Shown here: in pieces, positions 14,895 through 23,416 of the stretch
How positions within the stretch are numbered: the first letter of the stretch is position 1
How the letters are laid out: each line of letters begins with the position of its first letter
DNA from: Anaeroglomus sp964550565
GTDB lineage: Bacteria > Planctomycetota > Phycisphaerae > Sedimentisphaerales > Anaerohalosphaeraceae
DNA: 36,685 bases
Reading direction: 5' to 3'
NCBI GenBank assembly: GCA_964550565.1
Contig: CAZKAI010000038.1
Coordinates: forward strand, 1 to 36,685
Notes under the pieces: model-generated
Seen by the model: the letters and a program-made list of their open reading frames with translations, nothing else
Databases searched by the model: none
What the model was told of the DNA's origin: nothing
Translations under genes and position numbers: made by a program

Positions 14895-17525
14895 TTAGTT
14901 GCAGCCATACAGACGGTCGCATGACAGCCACTGTTCGGCAAATGCCGCAAAGTCCAGCATATCCACAACGCAGTCGGTATTAAAGTCCATTGCATTGGCT
15001 TCATCCTGAATGCAGGGATTCGGAGTTGTGGTGTAATTATCCGCACCCAGCTCATAGTAGGCCTTGACCCAGTATTTGCTCAGGGGGATATCATAGATGC
15101 GGAATTCATTCAGTTTGCCGCTGAACATCGCATCCGGCCACTGCGAACGACCCAGCCAGTTGTTGACATCATTGATGTTGGCCAGATTGTGCGTGGTATT
15201 GGTCGCCTGGAGGACCTGAACACCATTGAGATACACGGTGTTGACTCCGGTGGCTGCATCAAACACACACGTTACGCAGGCTTCCACATTTCTCAGGGCC
15301 GTATTGCTGGACGGGTCGACCAGCACGCTGTTGGCCGGCGGACGAACGATCGATTCGAAACGCCATGCCGAACCAGTGCCCTGCTGCGGGGTAAGCATCA
15401 CGTATTCCTGGGCATCCACAGAGGCGGTATCAACATACGGCAATTCATTGACGTATCTGACGCCGTCACCGCCGGTTGCGAAACCTTCGCCGCCGGTCGA
15501 TGTGCCAAAGTCAAAGATGCGAGGCCATGCATCATTGGCAACCGGTGTAAAGGTAAACCATGCCATAAAGGTGGCACTCTTGCCCAGAGGCGAAATCATT
15601 CCGTTGGGCAGATCCACATAAGCACCCTGTGCATCCAGAAGTCTGTCACCGATATTGGGATCATTTTGAATCGGACGAGAATTCAAGCCGGCATTGCTCA
15701 GCACAAGCTGGCCGTTCTCAAAAGTATGATTGACGTCACCCAAGTCCACCACGGTACCATGAGCGGTTCCAATGGAGTCATTGGCGTTGCCATCAAAACC
15801 ATACCGATGAACCAGATAATTCGTAGAGGCATTCGTGTCATCGCGAACAAACAGATAGGTCGTCGGGGACACGCCATCGCAGCCGGCTGAGCCGCCCAGC
15901 GGATCGACCAGACGCACTTTGGCATAGTAGTTTCCATTGTCAGACGGAGCTGCATCCACAACCGTCAGCGTCGTTGACGTAGCTGTCGCCAGATCCGGCA
16001 TGAAAGCAATCTCGGTTACACCCGGGACATGAGTAATCAGCGAGTCAGGCAGGTCTTCCGGATTGGGCTCTGCCGTATCCTGAACGCCATTGACCTTATA
16101 CCAGCTGATCGCATCCACATTGACTGAGCCGCGCGTGATGCCGGCGGTAAAGACGGCATTCTGTGCCGTGAAAATCTGAGTAATAGGATCGGGAAGAATC
16201 GACACATTCCCGGAAATGGTTACAGCCGGGCAAGCCCGAGGTCCGAAGAAGCGAACCGGGGCACCCTGAAGGAGGTTAGGAACATTATAAACTATCTGAT
16301 TGGGATCCGTATCATTCGGGTCCAAAGTAACCATATCAATACGCCAGTAGTAATCCTCGCCGTAGGCATACGTGCCGTTGTAGCCGCTGTAGGACTGTGT
16401 AGCGATGTTTGTGATCGTATTGGAATGCAGATATGTCGTGGGTATTTCAGGTGTCAAATCTTCAGGATTCCCTGCAATATAAATGGCATAATGATCAAAT
16501 ACGACCTCATTTTCAGTCATCAGGTCAATGTCTGTCATCCACGTATAAGTCGTGGCAGCCGTTGTAGCCAGGTATTCATCTTTGGCCGGTGAAACAGGCT
16601 GGACATAACCGTCAGCCAGCAGGAATTCATCCGGGCTCAAAGCCTTGTCGGAAAGACGAACTTCGTCAAGAAAGCCATAGAAACGGTCGCCGTGACCGCC
16701 GGCATACATACCGCGTCCGACTGTGATATCCCCGGCATCCCAGTCACCGCCGTCACCGGCGCCCTTATTCAACGCCGTATTCGTACTGCCGGGATTGGTC
16801 ACCGTCATGTCCGTTCGAGCGATCTGCACATAACCTGCTGAAGGATTATTATGATTGAACAGATACAATGTCAGGTATCTGCCGTCACTGGTGGCCGCGA
16901 TGGTGTACCAGGGAGCGGTGTTGCCTTGCGGATCTGTTGAATTGTTAAAGCCGACATACGCATCCGGCCCGGCTTCTGCTGAATGCCAATAGCCGTCTTT
17001 GTCGATGAACTTGATCGCAAGCCCTCTGGCCGGATTGTCCGTCGTCTGGAGATATATAGCCGCCAGGTCACCATTGGTTTCGGTTCCCTTCATGGGAATG
17101 CCCCTTGAATCACGACCCACAATGGTTTTCCATCCGCCGTTTGTGCCGTTGTTTTCGGCCTTAAACGTCGCTTCGATGGTCCACTGTGCCGGTTCCCAGG
17201 TTGCCAGCGATTTGTTCCACAAAGAAGGATAGCCGGTGATGTTTCTAACGCTGTACACATTCGCCTCACCTGTCCATGGAACATTGGCATAAGGAACATT
17301 TGCACGGTACTGCCATTGGCCGCTGTTCCAAACAGCCAGATGATTTCCGTTGCCCGAAACATCCTGAACATCCGGGCTGAAAACACCGTCGGCGGCGCTA
17401 TGCTGAATATTGGTCCCCGCCGGACCCGCTTCAAAGCGCCAGTACGCAACCGTTTTGGCGCTGGCGGATATGCTGACAAGCATCAGGCATATACCGCACA
17501 CGATAAATAAATTCCTTTTGTTCAT
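14895..17525 (-). CDS. Large secreted LamG / FN3-like / Ig-like / LamG protein with dockerin-like C-terminus
   Basis: 876 aa from the ATG at 17525 (GGAGG 7 nt upstream). A signal peptide (LFIVCGICLMLVSISASA) leads to a first LamG-type domain, about residues 25-290, starting KTVAYWRFEAGPAG. A fibronectin-III-like region (AYGEDYYWRIDMVTLD) and an Ig-like region (NGNYYAKVRLVDPLGG) follow. A second LamG domain begins near residue 590 (LVHRYGFDGNANDSIG). The end, DFNTDCVVDMLDFAAFAEQWL, is a dockerin/EF-hand-like Asp-rich repeat common at the C-termini of planctomycete secreted proteins. No catalytic motif was found; the role is probably surface carbohydrate or matrix binding. The first LamG module is closely similar to the neighbouring PEP-CTERM protein. 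Confidence 0.85.
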   Translation of the reverse strand: MNKRNLFIVCGICLMLVSISASAKTVAYWRFEAGPAGTNIQHSAADGVFSPDVQDVSGNGNHLAVWNSGQWQYRANVPYANVPWTGEANVYSVRNITGYPSLWNKSLATWEPAQWTIEATFKAENNGTNGGWKTIVGRDSRGIPMKGTETNGDLAAIYLQTTDNPARGLAIKFIDKDGYWHSAEAGPDAYVGFNNSTDPQGNTAPWYTIAATSDGRYLTLYLFNHNNPSAGYVQIARTDMTVTNPGSTNTALNKGAGDGGDWDAGDITVGRGMYAGGHGDRFYGFLDEVRLSDKALSPDEFLLADGYVQPVSPAKDEYLATTAATTYTWMTDIDLMTENEVVFDHYAIYIAGNPEDLTPEIPTTYLHSNTITNIATQSYSGYNGTYAYGEDYYWRIDMVTLDPNDTDPNQIVYNVPNLLQGAPVRFFGPRACPAVTISGNVSILPDPITQIFTAQNAVFTAGITRGSVNVDAISWYKVNGVQDTAEPNPEDLPDSLITHVPGVTEIAFMPDLATATSTTLTVVDAAPSDNGNYYAKVRLVDPLGGSAGCDGVSPTTYLFVRDDTNASTNYLVHRYGFDGNANDSIGTAHGTVVDLGDVNHTFENGQLVLSNAGLNSRPIQNDPNIGDRLLDAQGAYVDLPNGMISPLGKSATFMAWFTFTPVANDAWPRIFDFGTSTGGEGFATGGDGVRYVNELPYVDTASVDAQEYVMLTPQQGTGSAWRFESIVRPPANSVLVDPSSNTALRNVEACVTCVFDAATGVNTVYLNGVQVLQATNTTHNLANINDVNNWLGRSQWPDAMFSGKLNEFRIYDIPLSKYWVKAYYELGADNYTTTPNPCIQDEANAMDFNTDCVVDMLDFAAFAEQWLSCDRLYGCN

Positions 17526-17590
17526 TGTAACCTCCATAAATCAGTTAATAATACAGATACAATTCTTTGCACTGCAACATCCTGATAAAT

Positions 17591-17625
17591 AGAGAGGGAA
17601 TGGAATTTCTCGCCATTCCCTCTCT
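17591..17625. terminator. Perfect 13-bp hairpin between the two LamG genes
   Basis: AGAGAGGGAATGG (17591-17603) pairs perfectly with CCATTCCCTCTCT (17613-17625) around a 9-nt loop. No clear T-tract follows on either strand. It may be a weak terminator or an mRNA-stabilising/processing structure that lowers expression of the large downstream gene. Confidence 0.55.
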
Positions 17626-17675
17626 CCATAAAACGTTCACACTCAATTCTGCCCAAAAGCAGATTCAATCCTGAA

Positions 17676-18641
17676 TTATTTACGACGCATACGAGCTGCT
17701 AACAGGGCGCCAAGACCTAATACTGCCATCGTGGCCGGTTCCGGAACAACCATCAGGAACTGATCTACGCTCAGGGCTGCATCGGAAATACGGACTTCAT
17801 CGATATAGCCATAGGCACGGTCGCCATGGCCGCCGGCATACAGGCCGCGTCCCACGGTCCAGTTTCCAGCATCCCAGTCACCGCCATCGCCGGCACCCGC
17901 CGTCAGGGCTGTGTTGGGACTGCCGGGATTGACAACCGACATATCGGTCTGAGCAATCATCTGCCAGGTACCGCCGGTGGTTAAGTCTCTGAGATACAGA
18001 GACAGCATGGTTCCATCGCTGACACCCGCCATGCTGTACCAATGTGCCTGTGTTCCATCCGGATCAGTGCCCCAGTCAAAGCCAACATACGAACCGGGAG
18101 CGGAAATCGCTTCATGCCAGTAGCCAGAGACGTCGCAAAACTTGATCGCAAGGCCATTATTCGGCACAGCCTGGAAATACATGGCTGCCAGATTGCCGTC
18201 AGTGTTGGTACCTGTAGTTGCGGTTCCGCGAGAGTCACGGCCAACGATAGTCTTATAACCGCCATTTTCCAACTTGAATGTCGCTTCAACGGTAAATGCC
18301 GCAGGGGCGATGGAATTAATCGCATCTGCTGTATCTGTCCACATTGCCGGACCACCGCCATTATTCTTGACACTGAAATTGTTGGCAAGACCATTAACCA
18401 CCGTACCGCCGACTTCGGTCTTATACAGATACCCTGCCCCGCCTTCGTCCCACACGGATAGTTCATAGCCATTACCCGAACTGTCGGTCACGGCTGGATA
18501 ATACACTCCACCACCTACCGGATGTACGACTTTTGCGTCCGCCGGGCCTTCTTCAAACCGCCAATAGGCAACAGTATCAGCACTTACAGTCATCGATAAC
18601 AAACTCACTACGGCCAATAATACTAACATTTGCTTTTTCAT
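17676..18641 (-). CDS. LamG-domain protein with PEP-CTERM sorting signal
   Basis: 321 aa. GGAGG sits 8 nt before the ATG. A signal peptide (LVLLAVVSLLSMTVSA) leads directly into one LamG/concanavalin-like domain (TVAYWRFEEGPADAKV ... DRAYGYIDEVRISDAALS). The last 24 residues are a classic PEP-CTERM tripartite signal: VPEP, a hydrophobic helix (AVLGLGALLAA), then RMRRK. Such proteins are recognised by an exosortase and delivered to the cell surface, often with exopolysaccharide. No exosortase gene is in this window. The domain shares GAGDGGDWDAG and VGRG(L/M)YAGGHGDR blocks with the first LamG domain of the gene just downstream, showing a recent common origin. Confidence 0.9.
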   Translation of the reverse strand: MKKQMLVLLAVVSLLSMTVSADTVAYWRFEEGPADAKVVHPVGGGVYYPAVTDSSGNGYELSVWDEGGAGYLYKTEVGGTVVNGLANNFSVKNNGGGPAMWTDTADAINSIAPAAFTVEATFKLENGGYKTIVGRDSRGTATTGTNTDGNLAAMYFQAVPNNGLAIKFCDVSGYWHEAISAPGSYVGFDWGTDPDGTQAHWYSMAGVSDGTMLSLYLRDLTTGGTWQMIAQTDMSVVNPGSPNTALTAGAGDGGDWDAGNWTVGRGLYAGGHGDRAYGYIDEVRISDAALSVDQFLMVVPEPATMAVLGLGALLAARMRRK

Positions 18642-19378
18642 CTAAACCACCTCCAAATTAATTATTGTATCGTTTTTTACACGCGTTCACTTAAGTTTAA
18701 TTCACAAACTAATCACCGTTTTTGTCGTTTATGCCATATTCCCCTTTCAAAAAACAGTTTTCATTCTATTCTGAATAGATTCCCTCTCATATTGAATCAT
18801 CTGCGTGGGCCTTGTCTTAAATTTTTTTGCGTGGAAATACCCTCTTGCAACTATTTTTGTATTCTTATTTCACCCGCCATCCGTGTTTATAACATCAATT
18901 AAAATACTCAAAACGCCCACCAGAAACACTGCTGTTTTAGCTGTAACTCTTTGCCAAATAAGCAGATGTCATAATCACAGCCTCATCCGTACACACCCAA
19001 AATCATCACTTCATCGCTGCTGTCAATCCCGTCAGCATTGAATTACTATACTATACTGTATTGAATCGTCTTTTTCAATATAAAACTGATTTTCAGAGTC
19101 TGGGAAACCGCCGTTTAAAAACACGGATTCGAATCCTTTAAATTGTTTATTGACAATATTTTACATTATATTGTGAAGTAGATTCCTATTACAGTGGAGT
19201 AAGCAGGACAAGGATGGGTGAATGGACTACAGATTCCTTGGCAAAGTCTAATCTGGATAGATAATTCGCATTATCTACCCCGAAATCGTGGTTCTTCTGA
19301 GACCTGGAATACAATCTTAACTTTTCAAAGAATACTATATTAACTTCGTTACCAAATGTAATAGCGTCTTAATTTAAA
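18642..19378. other. 737-nt A+T-rich intergenic region
   Basis: This is the 5' side of the PEP-CTERM gene and the 3' side of the FecR gene. No convincing ORF or RNA gene was found. It contains three small dyads: TATTGAA/TTCAATA (19059-19080), GGATTCGAATCC (19125-19136) and an 8-bp hairpin TAGATAAT/ATTATCTA (19258-19277). A 16-codon ORF (19214-19264, plus) follows an AGGACAAGG stretch but has no support as a gene. A long untranslated leader or an unrecognised small RNA is possible. Confidence 0.6.
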
Positions 19379-21118
19379 TCACTGGCTGACTCGCGTTAAA
19401 TGCAATTGCGGCTCGGCAAATAATGCCCAGTCATAGCTGATTGCATACGGGTCATTGCTCTGGGTAGTAATCAGGGTCAGAAAACGGTCCTCGGGCAGCA
19501 ATTGAACTTCGGCCAGAAGCCGCTTGCCGGCCTCGGGAGCGACAGAGGTCTTTGAAAACCGGACCTTGCCGTCAACCAGTACAAAGAAATCGACCCGCGG
19601 CACAGTAATATCCGGAATATCCCGTACTGCATAAAAATCAAAAAACGTTTCGCTGATTCCATATACGGAGGTAAATTGCCCAATATCATACCCCGGCACC
19701 AGACGCCGTATCTCAGCCAGATTGAAGGTGATTCCGCAATTGGCATGCATATTGATGGCAGGATTGCCGGGCATGCCATACTCTTTGCCGGCCAGACGCA
19801 ACTGGTGCCGGTAAATCCGCGGATTTCCATAGCTGTAATGCAAGGCTCCGTTGAATACCGTCCCGCTCCAGGCCCCGCCGTTGGTGGTCGGGCAATCGTC
19901 AAACTGATGCCCCAGGGAAGATACAATCTGGCCGGGACCGGTTGGAATGAATACACCATCGACAAACGAATTCGATAAAACCGGTTTATAAACCCCGCTA
20001 TCCGTGATACTGATGGGACCATCGAGCAGGACGGCACCGCCTGTTGCCAGGCTGCAGCCCATATTGATAACGCCGGTGCCAAAGCCATTTCCACCGCCGA
20101 CCATATCCGCCAGATCCAGGGGCTGCCCCTTCCAGATCAGTTGTTCTTTGGGATTGAATGACCGAATGAATTCATCGGCCTTCAATCCCAGATTTCGAAC
20201 CATACCGTTACCCTGAACGCCCCGGGCCTGACCGGCATCGAGCGTTTCGACGGTTTTGGCATTCTGCTTGGTTCCTGCAACCAGGTAGGTTTTACCCTGA
20301 AAAACATGCAAATCTGTTTGACCATTCCCGTTGGCCTCAACGCCAAATTCCGTACCCAAATCGACAATCCTGGAATTTGGGGTCGTGACCGTAAAGCCTC
20401 GCCCGATTTCGGAGACATAGGCATACATCCGGCCATAGTCCATGCGAAGTTCCGACGAGGTCGCCAGTTCAAATTTTGCGGGCGACTCGACCACCAGTTC
20501 CACCCCATCATCCATCTGAATGCGGGCAACCCCCTGCAGCAGGGTCATCGGCACCAGCGTCTTGATACGTCCCTGAGGCCCGGGCATACGCATACCTTCG
20601 GCCCACTGCACATTCATCGTATCCACCAGTGTCGCCGTCTCAATACTGGCATACGGATGGAAGTATATGTAGGTCATCATCAGCAGCAGAGCCGCAGCCA
20701 GCGAAATAATCGTAGCCAAAGACAAGCGGTTGACTCGATGCCGGACAGGAACAATCCGGCTGCGGTCGGGAATGATTTTGGCGGCTTCGTCTGCGGTTTT
20801 GTCCTGGGGAACAGCGGGGGCGTTTTTCTCCTCCCAGCTCAATTCCCGCCATAACGACAGATTTCGATCTTCCTCGACCGCCTCGGGCTGACAGACAAAA
20901 CCTCCGGAGGTATTGACCGCCTCATAGACCATCTGGTCCTGCATGCATATCTGGATAAACAACTCACGCATGGCCGGGTCACGCTGAAGGCAGGCTTTAA
21001 GCCTGTTCTGCTCTTCGTCCGAAGCCTGATTGTCCAGGTAGGCATAAACCAGACAAACAAAGGCCGCCTCGTCCGGGACATTGCTCAAATGATTCTGATT
21101 TTGCTGATTTCTGGACAT
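19379..21118 (-). CDS. FecR-domain anti-sigma-like membrane protein with NPCBM-like C-terminal module
   Basis: 579 aa from the ATG at 21118, one base after the sigma-gene stop (TAATATG); an earlier in-frame start at 21139 would overlap. Residues 1-75 are a cytoplasmic anti-sigma-like region (VYAYLDNQASDEEQNRL). A single membrane helix follows (LATIISLAAALLLMMTYIY, near residue 145). The periplasmic part holds a FecR domain (GVARIQMDDGVELVVESPAKFEL, then SRIVDLGTEFGVE). The C-terminal ~200 residues resemble an NPCBM carbohydrate-binding fold (FNLAEIRR, VDFFVLVDGKVRFS, ISYDWALFAEPQL). Planctomycetes often pair such proteins with ECF sigma factors. It likely restrains the sigma factor and responds to an outside, possibly carbohydrate, signal. 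Confidence 0.85.
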   Translation of the reverse strand: MSRNQQNQNHLSNVPDEAAFVCLVYAYLDNQASDEEQNRLKACLQRDPAMRELFIQICMQDQMVYEAVNTSGGFVCQPEAVEEDRNLSLWRELSWEEKNAPAVPQDKTADEAAKIIPDRSRIVPVRHRVNRLSLATIISLAAALLLMMTYIYFHPYASIETATLVDTMNVQWAEGMRMPGPQGRIKTLVPMTLLQGVARIQMDDGVELVVESPAKFELATSSELRMDYGRMYAYVSEIGRGFTVTTPNSRIVDLGTEFGVEANGNGQTDLHVFQGKTYLVAGTKQNAKTVETLDAGQARGVQGNGMVRNLGLKADEFIRSFNPKEQLIWKGQPLDLADMVGGGNGFGTGVINMGCSLATGGAVLLDGPISITDSGVYKPVLSNSFVDGVFIPTGPGQIVSSLGHQFDDCPTTNGGAWSGTVFNGALHYSYGNPRIYRHQLRLAGKEYGMPGNPAINMHANCGITFNLAEIRRLVPGYDIGQFTSVYGISETFFDFYAVRDIPDITVPRVDFFVLVDGKVRFSKTSVAPEAGKRLLAEVQLLPEDRFLTLITTQSNDPYAISYDWALFAEPQLHLTRVSQ

Positions 21119-21119
21119 A

Positions 21120-21695
21120 TTATTTCTTATGGACTGCACTTTGCCGCTGAATGCATTCTGCCAGAGTTCTATGAACGCGACTTAACGCCACATATACCGA
21201 TTCACATTTACGTCCGAGGGCATCGGCCAGCCTCTGACCGGTCAAATTTTCACGATAGCGGAAATGAATGATTTCCCGGGCATATGCCGACAGCCTGCCG
21301 ATGCATTTTTCCAGATAGGAAAATATTTCATGCTGTTCATAGGCGCTGCGGGTTTCCCAGAACGGCTGCATGATATCCAGCATCTCGTTATCAAAAACCC
21401 TGACCGGCTTGTTCTGTTCCCGCAGGACATTCAATGCCCGCGTCCGGCAGGCCACCCAGAGCCACTGCTGCAAATGCTTCATATTCTGAAACTTGTCGGC
21501 AGAACGAATCGCCTCAAGGGACACACTTTGATAGACATCTTCGCTTAAATGATAATCACAGATAATCGAACGAATATAGGAGATATATTTAATCCGATAT
21601 TGGAATATTAATGACAATATCTGCTCTTCCTGCACCCTGGCGGTGCCATTATCCAACCCTTTTTGCCCTGTCTTGTTTTCGGCATTATCCGACAT
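21120..21695 (-). CDS. ECF-type RNA polymerase sigma-70 factor (planctomycete/Verrucomicrobia group)
   Basis: 191 aa from the ATG at 21695 (AGAGGA just upstream); a TTG at 21713 is an alternative. Region 2 is seen as SLIFQYRIKYISYIRSIICDYHLSEDVYQSV-like sequence with the core-binding DVYQ and the LQQWLWVACRTRALNVLR block. Region 4, a helix-turn-helix, is ARE-IIHFRYRENLTGQRLADALGRKCESVYVALSRVH near the C-terminus. This matches the Rhodopirellula/Verrucomicrobium sigma group. The protein directs RNA polymerase to a small regulon when released by its anti-sigma factor, encoded immediately downstream and coupled to it. Targets are unknown; the neighbouring LamG and PEP-CTERM genes are the first to test. 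Confidence 0.9.
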   Translation of the reverse strand: MSDNAENKTGQKGLDNGTARVQEEQILSLIFQYRIKYISYIRSIICDYHLSEDVYQSVSLEAIRSADKFQNMKHLQQWLWVACRTRALNVLREQNKPVRVFDNEMLDIMQPFWETRSAYEQHEIFSYLEKCIGRLSAYAREIIHFRYRENLTGQRLADALGRKCESVYVALSRVHRTLAECIQRQSAVHKK

Positions 21696-21753
21696 AATTC
21701 CTCTTGGGGACAATGTTTATCTATTTATCCCCTCTATGCCAATCTAAAAAAAC

Positions 21754-21782
21754 ATTATACACTTCATACTCAACAATGACTA
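21754..21782 (-). promoter_or_regulatory. Possible promoter of the sigma/anti-sigma operon
   Basis: Minus strand TAGTCA, 17-nt spacer, perfect TATAAT (21759-21754). The -35 box matches the consensus at four of six positions. The predicted leader is about 50 nt. Confidence 0.45.
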
Positions 21783-21894
21783 TACAGATAATTACCCGAA
21801 AATTTTGATTTACTTAACTTGCTAATTAAAATATTTTCTGTATGGTATAAAAATCGATTTCAGGGAAGATATTTAATAGAATTCTTGTATAGCA

Positions 21895-23025
21895 ATGCCC
21901 GCAATAATCAGTCAGCCAGACACCACGGAAAAGCTCAAAATTCTCGGCCGGGACGGCCAGTACGACCTTGCCTGTGCCTGCGCGACCAGCAAGGAAGAGC
22001 ATCGCCGCAAAGGCCCGGATGGAAACTGGATATATCCGGTCGTCTTACCTGGCGGCGGCTCAACCATCCTGCTTAAGACCCTGATATCGAACGCCTGTTC
22101 GAATGATTGCCTTTACTGTCCCCTTCGCGGAGCCAATGATGTTGCCCGATGCACCCTGGGTATCGAAGAAACCGCCAACCTGTTTATGGATTATCTTCGG
22201 GCCGGATTTGTGCACGGGCTTTTTCTAAGTTCCGGATTGACCGGCACTCCGGATAAGACCATGGAACGGCTGAATGGGATTGCTGCTATTATTCGTAAGA
22301 AACATCGATTTCGCGGGTATATTCATCTGAAAATCCTTCCCGGCGCCTCGCCTGCTGCCATTGAAGAAACCTTGAAGCTGGCATCGGCAGTGTCAATTAA
22401 CATCGAAACCCCGGGGCAGGAATACCTGTCACGTCTGTCCCATAAAAAAAACTTTCTCAATGATATTATCGCCCCGATGAAGCTCATCAGCGCCCTGACT
22501 GCCAAAGGCAGCAGATACCAGCGAGTCAAACAAACCACTCAGTTCATCGTCGGAGCGGCCGGAGAATCTGACAAACAGATCGTCCGCTATATGGGCAGAC
22601 TCTATCAGGGATTGAAGCTCAAGCGTGTCTATTTCAGTGCTTATCAATCCATCGCAGGCTCTCCTTCGCTGCCAGGGGACAGCGAAATGCCTGCCCAGCG
22701 ACTCATACGGGAACACCGCCTTTATCAGACTGATTTTCTAATGCGAAAATATGGATTTACCGACTCGGATATTCTGTTTAATGAAGAAGGCCGATTGTCG
22801 CTTGAAAAAGACCCCAAACTTTTGTGGGCAGAGGCTCATCCAGAATATTTCCCGGTGAATATCAACAAAGCAGATAAGTTTTCTCTGCTGCGGGTACCCG
22901 GTTTAGGCCCTACTGCCGTCAAGACCATCCTTGAAGCGAGAAAAATGACGCACATCACGAAATTGCGGGATGTGCTTCACCCGACCAGGCTAACCCAAAA
23001 AGCCTTATCTTATATCACCTTCTAA
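21895..23025 (+). CDS. Putative DNA modification/repair radical SAM protein
   Basis: 376 aa. The radical SAM [4Fe-4S] motif is CX3CX2C: C68, C72, C75 in ACSNDCLYCPLRG. Other family blocks are KLKILGRDGQYDLACACA near the start, GLFLSSGL, and FIVGAAGESDKQIV. The C-terminus (about 315-376) is a helix-hairpin-helix DNA-binding segment, VNINKADKFSLLRVPGLGPTAVKTILEAR. This order fits TIGR03916, proteins found with a uracil-DNA-glycosylase-like partner (TIGR03915) and thought to act on damaged or modified DNA. The partner gene is not adjacent here. There is no good ribosome-binding site at the ATG; TGGTATAAA at 21843-21851 could be an extended -10. The last 21 nt overlap the 3' end of the convergent downstream gene. 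Confidence 0.88.
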   Translation: MPAIISQPDTTEKLKILGRDGQYDLACACATSKEEHRRKGPDGNWIYPVVLPGGGSTILLKTLISNACSNDCLYCPLRGANDVARCTLGIEETANLFMDYLRAGFVHGLFLSSGLTGTPDKTMERLNGIAAIIRKKHRFRGYIHLKILPGASPAAIEETLKLASAVSINIETPGQEYLSRLSHKKNFLNDIIAPMKLISALTAKGSRYQRVKQTTQFIVGAAGESDKQIVRYMGRLYQGLKLKRVYFSAYQSIAGSPSLPGDSEMPAQRLIREHRLYQTDFLMRKYGFTDSDILFNEEGRLSLEKDPKLLWAEAHPEYFPVNINKADKFSLLRVPGLGPTAVKTILEARKMTHITKLRDVLHPTRLTQKALSYITF

Positions 23026-23403
23026 AAACGGTCTGGCCTCAAGCACTGTTTCATGCAACCGGATTTCGTGCCCATCCGGGGAAACGGTAATATCCTGGCG
23101 GGTAAATTGTTTTCCAACCACCAGTTCGAGCGACCAGACGAGAGAAAACAATTCTCCTGAAAAACTGTATGGTCCTTCGGGGATTTTAAACTGGTAGGTT
23201 CGCTGGTCATTTTGCTCGGGGTTTTCAAACTCTATGACCTCAGCAATCCCAACATCCTCTTCGCGGCCTTTGGTGTACCATAGCAATCGCAGACACGCTT
23301 TTTTAGGTGTCGGGTCTGCCTGCCAGCGAACCTGGCCACGGAGGGTCTGGCCTGGCTGAAAGGATGTTTTCATATCGTCAATATCGATGGTCAATGGACT
23401 CAT
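23005..23403 (-). CDS. Small arrestin-like (Spo0M/Vps26-type fold) hypothetical protein
   Basis: 132 aa, no signal peptide. The pattern of short beta-strands (TIDIDDMKTSFQPGQTLRG, RLLWYTKGRE, FKIPEGPYSFSG, LFSLVWSLELVVG) is like that of arrestin-fold proteins. In these a W-x-L/I-x-V strand near the end and a PGxxLxGxV strand near the start are typical. The function is unknown. It follows the DUF3592 gene by 13 nt on the same strand. The C-terminal part of that gene has a similar fold, so the two products may work together. Its 3' end overlaps the radical SAM gene by 21 nt, tail to tail. Confidence 0.75.
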   Translation of the reverse strand: MSPLTIDIDDMKTSFQPGQTLRGQVRWQADPTPKKACLRLLWYTKGREEDVGIAEVIEFENPEQNDQRTYQFKIPEGPYSFSGELFSLVWSLELVVGKQFTRQDITVSPDGHEIRLHETVLEARPFLEGDIR

Positions 23404-23416
23404 ACTGTATTTTGTC

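Noticed and set aside
19125..19136. GGATTCGAATCC, resembling a tRNA T-arm
   Set aside because: No acceptor stem, anticodon arm or CCA-like end can be folded around it; it is only a 12-bp palindrome.
19214..19264. 16-codon plus-strand ORF after AGGACAAGG, with TTGACA at 19150
   Set aside because: The best -10 candidates are only 11-13 nt from TTGACA, and the peptide has no recognisable features.
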